Positions 7,982-16,453 of a stretch of DNA of 64,000 nucleotides are shown here, in pieces. The position numbers and the translations under genes were made by a program. Numbering within the stretch: the first letter of the stretch is position 1; each line of letters starts with the position of its first letter. The stretch comes from Pseudomonas paralactis (GTDB taxonomy: Bacteria > Pseudomonadota > Gammaproteobacteria > Pseudomonadales > Pseudomonadaceae): the NCBI RefSeq assembly GCF_001439735.1, contig NZ_JYLN01000002.1, positions 372,001-436,000 of the forward strand, in the 5' to 3' direction. Below the pieces are notes generated by a model. It ran no database searches, had not been told where the DNA came from, and was given only the letters and a program-made list of their open reading frames with translations.

Positions 7982-8899
7982 GTGCTCGAAATCCGTCATC
8001 TCAAGACCCTGCACGCCCTGCGTGAAGCCGACAGCCTGGTGGAGGCCGCCGAGCGCCTGCACCTGACCCAGTCCGCACTCTCCCATCAATTCAAGGAGCT
8101 GGAAGAGCGCTTGGGCATGCCGTTGTTCGCCCGCAAGACCAAGCCCGTGCGCTTTACCAGCGCCGGCCTGCGCCTGCTGCAACTGGCGGACGCCACCCTG
8201 CCCTTGCTGCGTGGCGCCGAACGCGATATCGCGCGGCTGGCCGGCGGCACCGCCGGGCGCCTGCACATGGCTATCGAATGCCATAGCTGTTTCCAGTGGC
8301 TGATGCCCACTATCGACCAGTTCCGCGATGCCTGGCCGGAAGTCGAGCTCGACCTGGCCTCCGGCTTTGCCTTCGCGCCATTGCCAGCCCTGGCCCGCGG
8401 CGACCTGGACCTGGTGGTGACCTCCGACCCGCTGGAACTGCCGGGCATCACCTACGTACCGTTGTTCACCTACGAAGCCATGTTGGCCGTGGCCAACCAG
8501 CACGCGCTGGCGAACAAGTCATACATCGTGCCCGAAGACCTGCTGACAGAAACCCTGATCACCTATCCGGTGGAACGTGACCGCCTGGACATCTTCACCC
8601 GCTTCCTGGAACCGGCCGACGTGGAACCCGCCCAGGTGCGCACCTCGGAACTGACGGTGATGATGATGCAACTGGTGGCCAGCGGCCGAGGCGTCTGCGG
8701 TATGCCTCATTGGGCACTGCATGAATACAGTTCACGCGGGTACGTGAAGGCCAAGCGGTTGGGCGAAAAAGGTCTGTTCGCCACGCTGTACGCAGGCATT
8801 CGGGCCGACATGCTGGATGCACCGTACATGCGCGACTTCTTGCTGACAGCCAAAGACACCTCATTTTCCACCCTGGATGGAGTGAGTGCCGTGCGTTAA
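7982..8899 (+). CDS. metR: LysR-type regulator MetR
   Basis: This 305-residue LysR-family protein has an N-terminal winged helix (LKTLHALREADSLVEAAERL followed by LTQSALSHQFKELEERLG) and a periplasmic-binding-like effector domain. The N-terminal sequence and the domain LHMAIECHSCFQWLMP match MetR, the homocysteine-responsive activator of methionine and methylenetetrahydrofolate genes. The start is GTG at 7982; no ATG is available at the beginning of the helix-turn-helix. It is divergent from an exported hydrolase. No exact TGAA-N5-TTCA MetR box was seen in the intergenic region. Confidence 0.88.
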   Translation: MLEIRHLKTLHALREADSLVEAAERLHLTQSALSHQFKELEERLGMPLFARKTKPVRFTSAGLRLLQLADATLPLLRGAERDIARLAGGTAGRLHMAIECHSCFQWLMPTIDQFRDAWPEVELDLASGFAFAPLPALARGDLDLVVTSDPLELPGITYVPLFTYEAMLAVANQHALANKSYIVPEDLLTETLITYPVERDRLDIFTRFLEPADVEPAQVRTSELTVMMMQLVASGRGVCGMPHWALHEYSSRGYVKAKRLGEKGLFATLYAGIRADMLDAPYMRDFLLTAKDTSFSTLDGVSAVR

Positions 8900-8910
8900 G
8901 CGACTGCATA

Positions 8911-9193
8911 GCCACCAACGCTAACCACGATGCGAAGCGAGCCGCTCTTGCTCTTGATCTGCTTTTGATCTGCTTTTGATTTTAAGCGCCCCGTCAAACC
9001 ACGCTGGCCGAAGTGAGGGCACACCGAGCCTAAGCGAGGTGCCGAGTGGTGGGGCAAGAGCGTTTTGCTTACTTTTGTCTGGGCCGGCATTCCGGCTTTT
9101 CAAAAGTGAGCCGCTGTAAAAGCGGAACCAATAGCAGCCGTGACCCTAATAACGGATATGTACTCGATCAAAGTCCAGCATCCCAACCAACCC
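8911..9193. repeat. Long dispersed repeat, copy 1
   Basis: This stretch closely matches 33259-33635 elsewhere in the window. Shared blocks are TAACCACGATGCGAAGCGAG, tandem GATCTGCTTTT units, CGCCCCGTCAAACCACGCTG, CACCGAGCCTAAGCGAGGTG, a CCGCTGTAAAAGCGGAA hairpin and AACGGATATGTACTCGATCA. It contains no convincing gene; short open frames in it are chance. This copy lacks the 88-base hairpin insert seen in copy 2. Confidence 0.8.
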
Positions 9194-9195
9194 TG

Positions 9196-9300
9196 AGGCC
9201 GCCATCGGGGGCAAGCCCCCTCCCACATTTGAATCGTGTGGCATCAGTGAGATCGTCGTCGGCTTTCAGGCCGCCATCGGGAGCAAGCCCCCTCCCACAT
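9196..9300. repeat. Two REP elements in direct orientation
   Basis: The core GCCGCCATCGGGGGCAAGCC..CTCCCACAT occurs at about 9196-9227 and again at 9268-9300 with the same orientation. They follow the long dispersed repeat and precede the 3' end of the GNAT gene. Confidence 0.8.
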
Positions 9301-9306
9301 TGGATA

Positions 9307-9810
9307 TCACTGATCTTTTAACTCACGCCACATGTGGATCTTGTCGAAATACTCCTCACCTACCCGCACCGCCAACGGCTCCAACCCGTACTGAATAAAA
9401 CCGCAACGCTGATAAAGCGCCAACGCCGCGTCATTCCCGGCGGTAACAGTCAGTTGGATCAGCTTCAACCGCGGCTGCCCACGAGCCTGCTCCAGCGCAG
9501 CCTCTACCAATTGCCGGCCCAATCCACGTTGTTGATAAGCCGCGCTCACGTACATACCGAACAAGGTCGCCTTGTGCCACGCCTTCTCCCGCGGCTCGAA
9601 CGCCAGGCCGACGATCCCCGCCAGTTGATCACCCTCGAATGCCCCAAGCAGGCGATCCAGGGCGCTGCTCACGCGCTTTTCCCACCAGCTCAATGGCATC
9701 GCGGCACGCTCGGCAACACTGGAGGTAAATGCCTGGGGATACGCGCCATAAGCCTCAAGCATCAATGCCCGATACGCTTGGGCATCGCCAGCCTGCAATG
9801 GGCGAATCAT
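9307..9810 (-). CDS. GNAT-family N-acetyltransferase
   Basis: This 167-residue protein has the GNAT fold: beta strands leading to MYVSAAYQQRGLGRQLVEAA, which contains the acetyl-CoA-binding Q-x-x-G-x-G/A motif, and a C-terminal ALALYQRCGF segment. The ATG at 9808-9810 overlaps the TGA of the upstream Nudix gene as ATGA. It is therefore the third gene of a coupled set headed by a response regulator. Substrate unknown; GNAT enzymes acetylate small amines or protein lysines/N termini. Confidence 0.88.
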   Translation of the reverse strand: MIRPLQAGDAQAYRALMLEAYGAYPQAFTSSVAERAAMPLSWWEKRVSSALDRLLGAFEGDQLAGIVGLAFEPREKAWHKATLFGMYVSAAYQQRGLGRQLVEAALEQARGQPRLKLIQLTVTAGNDAALALYQRCGFIQYGLEPLAVRVGEEYFDKIHMWRELKDQ

Positions 9811-10220
9811 GCGCTGCGCAAGGAAGCACGGTAATGGGGCAGGATGTACTCACGCGTCAGCGGCGCCAACTCCAGGCCGCCGTCGCCCATGGGGTCGATC
9901 CAGCATATTTCTTCAATTTCGGCCGCCGGTTTTACCGCCACGTCGATATGCAACTGGTACATATCGGCCTGCACCATAAAACCCGGCTCATTTGCCGCCC
10001 GGCTCGAGAATTGGCCGAGATACACGGCCTCTTGCGGATTAATGTGCAGGTTCAGCTCTTCGTGCAGCTCACGGGCCAACGCCTGGAGCGGGGTTTCGTC
10101 AGCATCGATCTTGCCGCCAGGCTGCATGAAGGCCCGGGTGCCGCGCTTGCGCACCAGCAAGGTTTGGCCGTCTTTGTCGATCAAAACGGCGGCGGCGATG
10201 CGGATAGTTGAATGGCTCAT
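9807..10220 (-). CDS. Nudix hydrolase
   Basis: This 137-residue protein has a complete Nudix box at residues 36-58 (GKIDADETPLQALARELHEE), matching G-x5-E-x7-REUxEExGU. Nudix enzymes hydrolyse nucleoside diphosphates linked to another moiety. The gene sits between a response regulator and a GNAT gene, with ATGA overlaps on both sides, so its output may be tied to the regulator's signal or simply share its transcript. Substrate cannot be read from sequence. Confidence 0.9.
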   Translation of the reverse strand: MSHSTIRIAAAVLIDKDGQTLLVRKRGTRAFMQPGGKIDADETPLQALARELHEELNLHINPQEAVYLGQFSSRAANEPGFMVQADMYQLHIDVAVKPAAEIEEICWIDPMGDGGLELAPLTREYILPHYRASLRSA

Positions 10221-11530
10221 GAAGGAATCGAGGTATCGTCCGGTTGTTTGATGAATATGCTGTATTTGGCACCCTCCATGGCTTCGAAGGCAATCAGCTT
10301 GTCTACCAGCGGCAGGTTCAGCACCTTGCCGGCGTTGAGCAGCAACATGCCGTTGTCGGCATTGAGGTTGCGTGCCAACACCATCCCGGCTTCAAGTTCG
10401 CGGGTGGTGAGGACTTTGACCGTCGGGTCGCCCAGGGTCACGTCGCTGAGGAAGGTCGCGCAGGCCAGCACAAAGTCTTCCACCAGCGCCGGGTCATACA
10501 AGCGCCCGGCGTATTTGCGAATGTACAACAGCGCTTCGTCGCTGTTCAGGTGCCGCTCCAGGATCAAGCCCTTTTGCAGCTCGATGAAATCCACCGCCAG
10601 CTTCAACAGCCGCGAACCTGCGGGAATGGTCTCGCCCTTGAGGTGATCGGGAAACCCCGAGCCGTCCCACCGCTCCTGATGATGACGAATGATCCGCGCT
10701 GCATCCTTCATCGGTTCCAGGGTCATCAACAGTGATTCGCTTTGCGTCGGGTACTCGCGATACTGCGCGCGGTCGGTGCTGTGCAGTTTGTCTGCCGGCG
10801 ACACCATCATGCTGTCGCTCCAGCTCAGCTTGCCGATGTTGTACAGCGCGGCGGCCATGGTCAGGTCGCGGGTGCTGGCTTCATCCAAAGACTGGGCAGC
10901 GCAGCACACGCGGATCAGCTCGATCAACGCGCGGTTAGTCTGCTTGTTCTTGGGCAAGCGCAGGTTGGCCAACAGCGAAAACACTTCAGTGCCGGTCACG
11001 TAGCTGCGCTTGAGCTCATCGTAGGCCAGGTCGAGCATGTCGGCGGTCTGCTGCAACTCGGCGGTGCGCGCGGTCACGCGTTTTTCCAGGGTGGCGTTGA
11101 GCGCTTTGAGCTGCTCGTTCTGCTGGTGGGTCAGGCGTTGGAGCCGCTGGTGTTCGAGGCACTGCTGCAGCACCAGTATCAGCTCTGCGTCATTCCAGGG
11201 TTTGCTGATGTAGCGGTGGATCTGCCCGTCGTTGATGGCCTTGATGATGGTGTCATGGTCTGCGTAACCGGTGAGCAGGATGCGGCCGGTGGCGGGATAC
11301 AGGCGGTGAACCTGCGCCAGGAGCGTGGCCCCGTCCATACCGGGCATACGCGCATCGCTCATCACCAGGTCGATAGGGCGACTGGCAAGAACCTCCAGCG
11401 CCTGAGCACCGCTGGTGGCCAATAAAACCTCATAAGGCTGGCCGCGCAACAGACGGCGCAGGCTGTTGAGGATCGATTCCTCATCGTCGACCAGCAAAAC
11501 GGCAGACTTCGTAGCGAGTTGTTCATCCAT
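10217..11530 (-). CDS. Response regulator with degenerate HD-GYP domain
   Basis: This 437-residue protein has an N-terminal receiver (DDEES acidic pair, phospho-acceptor D59 in MSDARMP, K110 in YISKPW), a coiled coil (about 130-175) and a C-terminal RpfG-like HD-GYP domain. The HD-GYP metal site is altered: the HD dyad is YN (LYNIGK, 230-234) and the later HP is YP (260-261), while HHQERWDGSGFP (283-294) is kept with GFP for GYP. Canonical cyclic-di-GMP hydrolysis is doubtful. The ATG at 11528-11530 is used because the receiver starts there; in-frame upstream codons would add an unrelated tail. It is divergent from the peroxidase/kinase operon and is coupled to Nudix and GNAT genes downstream. 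Confidence 0.88.
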   Translation of the reverse strand: MDEQLATKSAVLLVDDEESILNSLRRLLRGQPYEVLLATSGAQALEVLASRPIDLVMSDARMPGMDGATLLAQVHRLYPATGRILLTGYADHDTIIKAINDGQIHRYISKPWNDAELILVLQQCLEHQRLQRLTHQQNEQLKALNATLEKRVTARTAELQQTADMLDLAYDELKRSYVTGTEVFSLLANLRLPKNKQTNRALIELIRVCCAAQSLDEASTRDLTMAAALYNIGKLSWSDSMMVSPADKLHSTDRAQYREYPTQSESLLMTLEPMKDAARIIRHHQERWDGSGFPDHLKGETIPAGSRLLKLAVDFIELQKGLILERHLNSDEALLYIRKYAGRLYDPALVEDFVLACATFLSDVTLGDPTVKVLTTRELEAGMVLARNLNADNGMLLLNAGKVLNLPLVDKLIAFEAMEGAKYSIFIKQPDDTSIPS

Positions 11531-11744
11531 GGTGACTCTGCCTTCAAATTGAACGAAGCTTGGCTCAACTGAACCCCTGCAAACATACGCGATGTTGATT
11601 TGACGCCAACTGGCCGTCGATATCAAGGGAACTCAACTATGCTTTGCAGCAGGTTGAAAAGCACGCAAATCGCTGTGCCGGACACCTTCGATTGCGCAAC
11701 ACTGGTACTCGATCAATAGCCCAGGGCCTGCAAGGAGTGCTCGC

Positions 11745-12713
11745 TTGAGCAAGGTTTTAACTACCCGGTTCGGCTTGATGTTGGCGTTGTGCATGAACAT
11801 CGGCACTCCACCGAGCGCCGCCCCGCTGAATGAAGCACTCAAGCCATTGCCCGCGGTTGCGGCACAGGACCCGGCCAAAGTTGAGCTGGGCCGCCGGCTG
11901 TTCAACGAGCCGCGGTTGTCGGTCAACAACACGCTGTCCTGCGCCAACTGCCACCACCTTGAAACCGGCGGCGCCGACAACAAGCCCTTCTCCCTTGGCT
12001 TCGACGGCAAGCCGGTGCCACTTAATACGCCCACCGTGTTCAACGCCAGCCTGAACTTCAAACAGTTCTGGGATGGCCGGGTCGACACCCTTCAAGCGCA
12101 GATCGAGCACGTGGTGATCAGCCCGGTGGAAATGGGCAGCGACTGGAAAACCGTGGTGCACAACCTGTCAGCCCACCCCGAATACCAGCGCGCATTTGCA
12201 CAGCTGTATCCCGATGGCGTCAGCGCCGCCAATGTGCAGGACGCGCTGGCGACCTACGAGCGCACACTACTCACGCCCAACTCGCGGTTCGACCAGTATC
12301 TGCTGGGCAACACCGAGATCCTGACGACCAAGGAAAAATACGGCTACCAGCGTTTCAAGGACTATGGCTGTATCGCCTGCCACCAGGGCGTGAATATCGG
12401 CGGCAATATGTTCCAGAAGTTCGGCGTGATGGGCGATTACTTCAAGGCACGCGGCAACCCGGTCGAATCGGACCTGGGGCGCTACCTGCTGACCGGGGAG
12501 GAAGAGGACCGCCACGTATTCAAGGTGCCCAGCCTGCGCAATGTGGCCGTCACTGCGCCCTACTTCCACGACGCGTCAGCCAAGACCCTGGAAGACGCGG
12601 TTGACGTAATGTTCAAGTACCAGTTGGGCCGCAACCCGTCCCAGGAAGACAAAGAACTGATTATCCAGTTTCTCAAGACCCTGACCGGCGAATGGGCGGG
12701 CAAGCCGCTATGA
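11745..12713 (+). CDS. Di-heme cytochrome c peroxidase family protein
   Basis: This 322-residue protein has an N-terminal signal sequence, then two heme c sites, CANCH (66-70) and CIACH (209-213), and the MauG/CcpA-like segments SPVEMGSDW and SLRNVAVTAPYFHD. Such proteins act in the periplasm, reducing peroxide with cytochrome electrons or oxidising a protein partner. The start is TTG at 11745-11747, supported by AAGGAG at 11732-11737 with 7-base spacing. Its stop overlaps the ATG of a histidine kinase gene, so peroxidase and kinase are co-produced. That coupling suggests the kinase senses a redox state or peroxide product, or that the enzyme feeds the sensor; this is inference. Confidence 0.88.
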   Translation: MSKVLTTRFGLMLALCMNIGTPPSAAPLNEALKPLPAVAAQDPAKVELGRRLFNEPRLSVNNTLSCANCHHLETGGADNKPFSLGFDGKPVPLNTPTVFNASLNFKQFWDGRVDTLQAQIEHVVISPVEMGSDWKTVVHNLSAHPEYQRAFAQLYPDGVSAANVQDALATYERTLLTPNSRFDQYLLGNTEILTTKEKYGYQRFKDYGCIACHQGVNIGGNMFQKFGVMGDYFKARGNPVESDLGRYLLTGEEEDRHVFKVPSLRNVAVTAPYFHDASAKTLEDAVDVMFKYQLGRNPSQEDKELIIQFLKTLTGEWAGKPL

Positions 12714-14527
12714 GACGACTCTCGCGCCGCCGTGCCGGCCAGATACTCCTGGGTGTCATGACCCTGTTCCTGGCCTCCACCCTGGTATTTCTATACCTCA
12801 AGTCTTCCCGCGACCAGACGGCCACCTATACCCAGTCGCGAGACCTGATCCGCCAGCTCCAGCAGCTCAATGCTCAATGGGACAGCGAAGTGCTCAAGGC
12901 CCGGATCGCGATTACCCACAATTACGATCCGCTGGTCACCCCCCTCTCGGACATGACCCGTATCTGGTCTGAACTGCAAAGCCGCGACACCCACCAAAAC
13001 CCTGCCGACCTGGCGGGTTGGCAGGCCAACGAGGCGGCGTATATGAGCGCCATCCAGGAGAAAGCCCGCCTGGTGGATCAGTTCAAGTCTCACAACGCTG
13101 TGTTGCGCAACTCACTGGCGTTTTTACCGACCGCCGAAGATGACATCCAGGCCCAATTCAACCAGATTGACGATCAAGGCCGGCTGCAACTGCAAGACGT
13201 GGCCACCGACACCTACGACCTGCTGCTCAGCAGCCTGGAGTTTGCTCAGGTCACCAGCGACGAACGCGCCGCCGATATCCTGGTGGGCCTGGGCAAACTG
13301 GCGATCAACAAACAGAGCCTGCCCAGTGAGTTCCAGGCGCCGGTGGATATCCTCAGCAACCATATTTCGCTGATCCTGCGCGAACAGCCGCTGGTCAACA
13401 GCCTGCTCGAACGCATCGCCGCCGTGCCGGTGGCCGAGCGGCTCGACGACTTGACCACTCACCTCAACCAGGACCAGCAGACTTCGGACCTGGTTGACCA
13501 TCAATATCATCGCTACCTGTTGGTCTTCTCGACGCTGCTGGTGGTGCTGTTGCTGTACCTGGCAGTGCGCCTGCTGCGCAGTTTTGCCGAGATCAACCGC
13601 GTCAATCGCGCCTTGCAATCGGCCAACGAAACCCTGGAGCAACGGGTGGAACGGCGCACCCAACAACTCAAGGACGCCCAGAGCGAACTGCTCGACAGCG
13701 CCCGCCAGGCAGGCATGGCGGAGATCGCCACCAACGTGCTGCACAACGTCGGCAACGTGCTCAACAGCGTGAATATTTCTGCCGAGCTGGTCAGCCGCAA
13801 ACTGCGCGGCAGCAAAGCCCTGGGCCTGGGCAAAGCGATGCAATTGATCAACGCACACCAGAGCGACCTGGGCACCTTTCTCACCGAAGATGAAAAAGGC
13901 AAATTGCTGCCGGGTTACCTCAACCAACTGGTGGAAGCGATCGCCGTGGAGCAACAGGGCATGAGCGATGAGCTGGCGCAACTGAGTAAAAGCATCGATC
14001 ACATCAAAGACATCGTCTCGACCCAGCAATCCTATGCCGGCGCCGCCACGTTGCTGGAGCCCATCGATATTGGCGCTTTGATGGATGACGCCCTGCGCAT
14101 GAACGCCGGCTCGCTGAGCCGCCACCACGTCACGGTGATCAAGGAGTACGCACAGGTCCCGCAGATCCTCGGCGACAAGCACCGCCTGCTGCTGATCATG
14201 GTCAACCTGATCAGCAACGCCAAGTACGCCATGGACAAACTGTCTGATCGGCCACGGCAAATCACCCTCGCGGTCGAACCGGTGGGCGATGACACTTTGA
14301 AGATCAGCGTGAAAGACGATGGAGAAGGCATACCGCCTGAAAACATGACACGAATCTTCACCCACGGTTTTACCACGCGTAAAGAAGGCCATGGCTTCGG
14401 CCTGCACAGCTGCGCCCTCGCCGCGGTGGAAATGAACGGCCAGCTCAGCGCTCACAGCAACGGGCCAGGCCTGGGCGCGGTATTCACCTTGACCATCCCC
14501 CTGACCCTTGCCGGAAGCCGCTCATGA
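12710..14527 (+). CDS. Membrane sensor histidine kinase with all-helical periplasmic domain
   Basis: This 605-residue kinase has helix 1 at about 11-31, a ~235-residue predominantly helical periplasmic domain (DAHL-like in character), helix 2 at about 268-288, a coiled coil and a kinase core. The H-box is unusual, EIATNVLHNVGNVLNS, with H345 followed by NVGN instead of EINNP. The ATPase domain is intact: N-box MVNLISNAKYAM, DDGEGIP and GHGFGLH. The ATG at 12710 overlaps the peroxidase stop (ATGA) and its own stop overlaps the next gene. It probably reports a periplasmic signal linked to the peroxidase and passes phosphate to the neighbouring receiver proteins; this partnership is inferred from context. 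Confidence 0.87.
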   Translation: MRRLSRRRAGQILLGVMTLFLASTLVFLYLKSSRDQTATYTQSRDLIRQLQQLNAQWDSEVLKARIAITHNYDPLVTPLSDMTRIWSELQSRDTHQNPADLAGWQANEAAYMSAIQEKARLVDQFKSHNAVLRNSLAFLPTAEDDIQAQFNQIDDQGRLQLQDVATDTYDLLLSSLEFAQVTSDERAADILVGLGKLAINKQSLPSEFQAPVDILSNHISLILREQPLVNSLLERIAAVPVAERLDDLTTHLNQDQQTSDLVDHQYHRYLLVFSTLLVVLLLYLAVRLLRSFAEINRVNRALQSANETLEQRVERRTQQLKDAQSELLDSARQAGMAEIATNVLHNVGNVLNSVNISAELVSRKLRGSKALGLGKAMQLINAHQSDLGTFLTEDEKGKLLPGYLNQLVEAIAVEQQGMSDELAQLSKSIDHIKDIVSTQQSYAGAATLLEPIDIGALMDDALRMNAGSLSRHHVTVIKEYAQVPQILGDKHRLLLIMVNLISNAKYAMDKLSDRPRQITLAVEPVGDDTLKISVKDDGEGIPPENMTRIFTHGFTTRKEGHGFGLHSCALAAVEMNGQLSAHSNGPGLGAVFTLTIPLTLAGSRS

Positions 14528-15903
14528 ACCAACCTCCCAACCGGCGCATCCTGCTGATCGACGACACACCGTCCATTCATGAGGATTTCCGCAAGATCCT
14601 GATGCCGGAGGCTGTGTCCAGCCAGGCGCTGGATGACATGGAGTCGGCGCTGTTTGGCGAAGCGGCCAAGCCCCAGGCCCAGGCGTTCGAACTGCATTCG
14701 GCTTATGGCGGCGAAGAGGGTCTGGGCTTGCTCACCAGCGCCATGGCGCAACAGCGTCCGTATGCGCTGGCATTCGTTGACATGCGCATGCCCCAGGGCT
14801 GGGACGGTGCAAAAACGATCGAAGCGTTATGGAAGGTCGCGCCCGAGTTGCAAGTGGTGGTGTGCACCGCATACTCGGATTACTCTTGGGAAGACCTGCT
14901 GTTTCGCCTGCAGGCCCATGACCGCTTGCTGATCCTGAAAAAGCCGTTCGACAATATTGAAGTGCAGCAAATGGCCAATACCCTGGCCAATAAATGGGAC
15001 ATGGCCCGGCGTGCGTCCCTGCAAACCTCACACCTGGAACAACTGGTGGAACAACGCACCCAGGCGCTGCAATTGGAAATCAACGAGCGCAAGCACCTGG
15101 AAAGCCAACTGGTGCAGTCGGAAAAGCTCGCCTCCCTTGGGCAGCTCGCCGCTGGCGTCGCCCATGAAATCAACAATCCGGTGGGTTTTATTTCCTCCAA
15201 CCTCAGCACCCTCGATAGCTACTTCAAGCAGCTGCAACAAATGCTCGATGCCTATCAACGCAGTGAGGAACACCTCGCGGCGCCAGAACAGCGCGATCTG
15301 CTGAAGGTATTGCGCACCGACCTGGAACTGGACTTCCTCAAGGAAGACATACCGATCCTGATCCGCGAATCCCAGGAAGGCATTGGCCGCGTGGTGCAGA
15401 TCGTCAAAGACCTGAAGAACTTCTCACGGGTGGACAATGACCAGACCTGGCAGTTGGCTAATCTGCAGCAAGGCATCGACTCGACCCTGAATATCGTCGC
15501 CAGCGAACTCAAGTACAAGGCCGACGTGGTCAAGCACTACACGCCCCTGCCGGACATCGAATGCCTGGCCTCGCAACTCAATCAGGTCGTGATGAACCTG
15601 GTGATCAATGCGGCCCAGGCCATGGGGCCCCAGCGCGGCACCATCACCATCAGCAATGGCGTGGAAGGCGAGAATATCTGGCTGGAAGTGGCCGATGACG
15701 GCTGCGGGATTGCCCCTGAAAGCGTACCGAAGATTTTCGACCCGTTCTTTACCACCAAGCCGGTGGGCGAAGGGACCGGGCTGGGGTTGTCACTGTCTTA
15801 CGGCATCGTCAAGAAACACGGCGGGGACATTTGCGTCAGCAGCGAACTGGGCAAAGGCACGACATTTCGCGTGGTGTTGCCAATTCGTCAGACGGCGGCG
15901 TAG
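14524..15903 (+). CDS. REC-histidine kinase hybrid
   Basis: This 459-residue soluble protein starts with a receiver domain (DD at 13-14, phospho-acceptor D86 in FVDMRMP, lysine in LILKKPF), followed by a coiled coil (165-200) and a classical kinase core with H214 in [10 protein letters not shown]-box [21 protein letters not shown], and [11 protein letters not shown]. Having the receiver before the kinase suggests it takes phosphate from the upstream membrane kinase and then relays or modulates. It overlaps the upstream kinase gene by ATGA. The likely final target is the divergent HD-GYP response regulator at 10217-11530. Confidence 0.88.
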   Translation: MNQPPNRRILLIDDTPSIHEDFRKILMPEAVSSQALDDMESALFGEAAKPQAQAFELHSAYGGEEGLGLLTSAMAQQRPYALAFVDMRMPQGWDGAKTIEALWKVAPELQVVVCTAYSDYSWEDLLFRLQAHDRLLILKKPFDNIEVQQMANTLANKWDMARRASLQTSHLEQLVEQRTQALQLEINERKHLESQLVQSEKLASLGQLAAGVAHEINNPVGFISSNLSTLDSYFKQLQQMLDAYQRSEEHLAAPEQRDLLKVLRTDLELDFLKEDIPILIRESQEGIGRVVQIVKDLKNFSRVDNDQTWQLANLQQGIDSTLNIVASELKYKADVVKHYTPLPDIECLASQLNQVVMNLVINAAQAMGPQRGTITISNGVEGENIWLEVADDGCGIAPESVPKIFDPFFTTKPVGEGTGLGLSLSYGIVKKHGGDICVSSELGKGTTFRVVLPIRQTAA

Positions 15904-15923
15904 GGCACGCCGCCGAATCATCC

Positions 15924-16196
15924 TCATGCCTCGACTTTTTTCGGGTTCGACCCAAACGATGCAAAGCGCTTGTTGAAGCCGGCGATGCGGCCTTCGGCCT
16001 GGGTCTTGCGCTGCTGGCCGGTGTACACCGGGTGCGATGCGCTGGACACGTCCAACGGGATATAGGGATAGGTGTTGCCGTCACTGTGTGTGTGGGTGCG
16101 GTCGCTGTCGGCAGTGGAGCCGATAAGGAAATACACGTCAGCGGCGGTGTCGTGGAACAGTACGGTGCGGTAGTCGGGATGGATACCAGCTTTCAT
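15924..16196 (-). CDS. rpmE2: 50S ribosomal protein L31 type B (zinc-independent)
   Basis: This 90-residue protein begins [16 protein letters not shown] and carries HPVYTGQQ and RFASFG, matching L31 type B. The zinc-ribbon cysteines of the housekeeping L31 are absent, which is the mark of the C-minus form made during zinc starvation so that zinc can be released from ribosomes. The ATG at 16194-16196 is the family start; the open frame continues upstream but without similarity. A Zur-type box lies at 16230-16242, just upstream. It is convergent with the REC-kinase gene. Confidence 0.93.
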   Translation of the reverse strand: MKAGIHPDYRTVLFHDTAADVYFLIGSTADSDRTHTHSDGNTYPYIPLDVSSASHPVYTGQQRKTQAEGRIAGFNKRFASFGSNPKKVEA

Positions 16197-16229
16197 GAGG
16201 CCTCCGGGGCGTTTGAGTGCAATACATGC

Positions 16230-16242
16230 GTTATACAGTAAC
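16230..16242. promoter_or_regulatory. Zur-type box upstream of rpmE2
   Basis: The dyad GTTATACAGTAAC matches the GTTATA-N-TATAAC core of gammaproteobacterial Zur sites and is almost the same as the box before the ZnuD-like receptor (42511-42523). It lies 34 bases upstream of the rpmE2 start codon, where repressor binding would block transcription. Confidence 0.65.
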
Positions 16243-16453
16243 ACTAATAATGCAGCCAAACGAGAACAGATTGCAATAACTACAGGCCGATCCGTTCTCC
16301 TCCGAGAGGTCCCAGCAGGTCGCCAGTCGTCTATTGCGGGCCAGTCTGTCCCAGTGATGAGGTCAAACTGATTATTCCCACAGGTTGTCTATGGTTTCCT
16401 CAGAGGCGCAGAATGGGTGATCGACCTGAAGAGTCCGAACCCAAGGAAACCGT

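Noticed and set aside
16260..16453. Possible riboswitch or small RNA before the FMN oxidoreductase gene
   Set aside because: No conserved FMN-riboswitch features or strong terminator hairpin could be seen.
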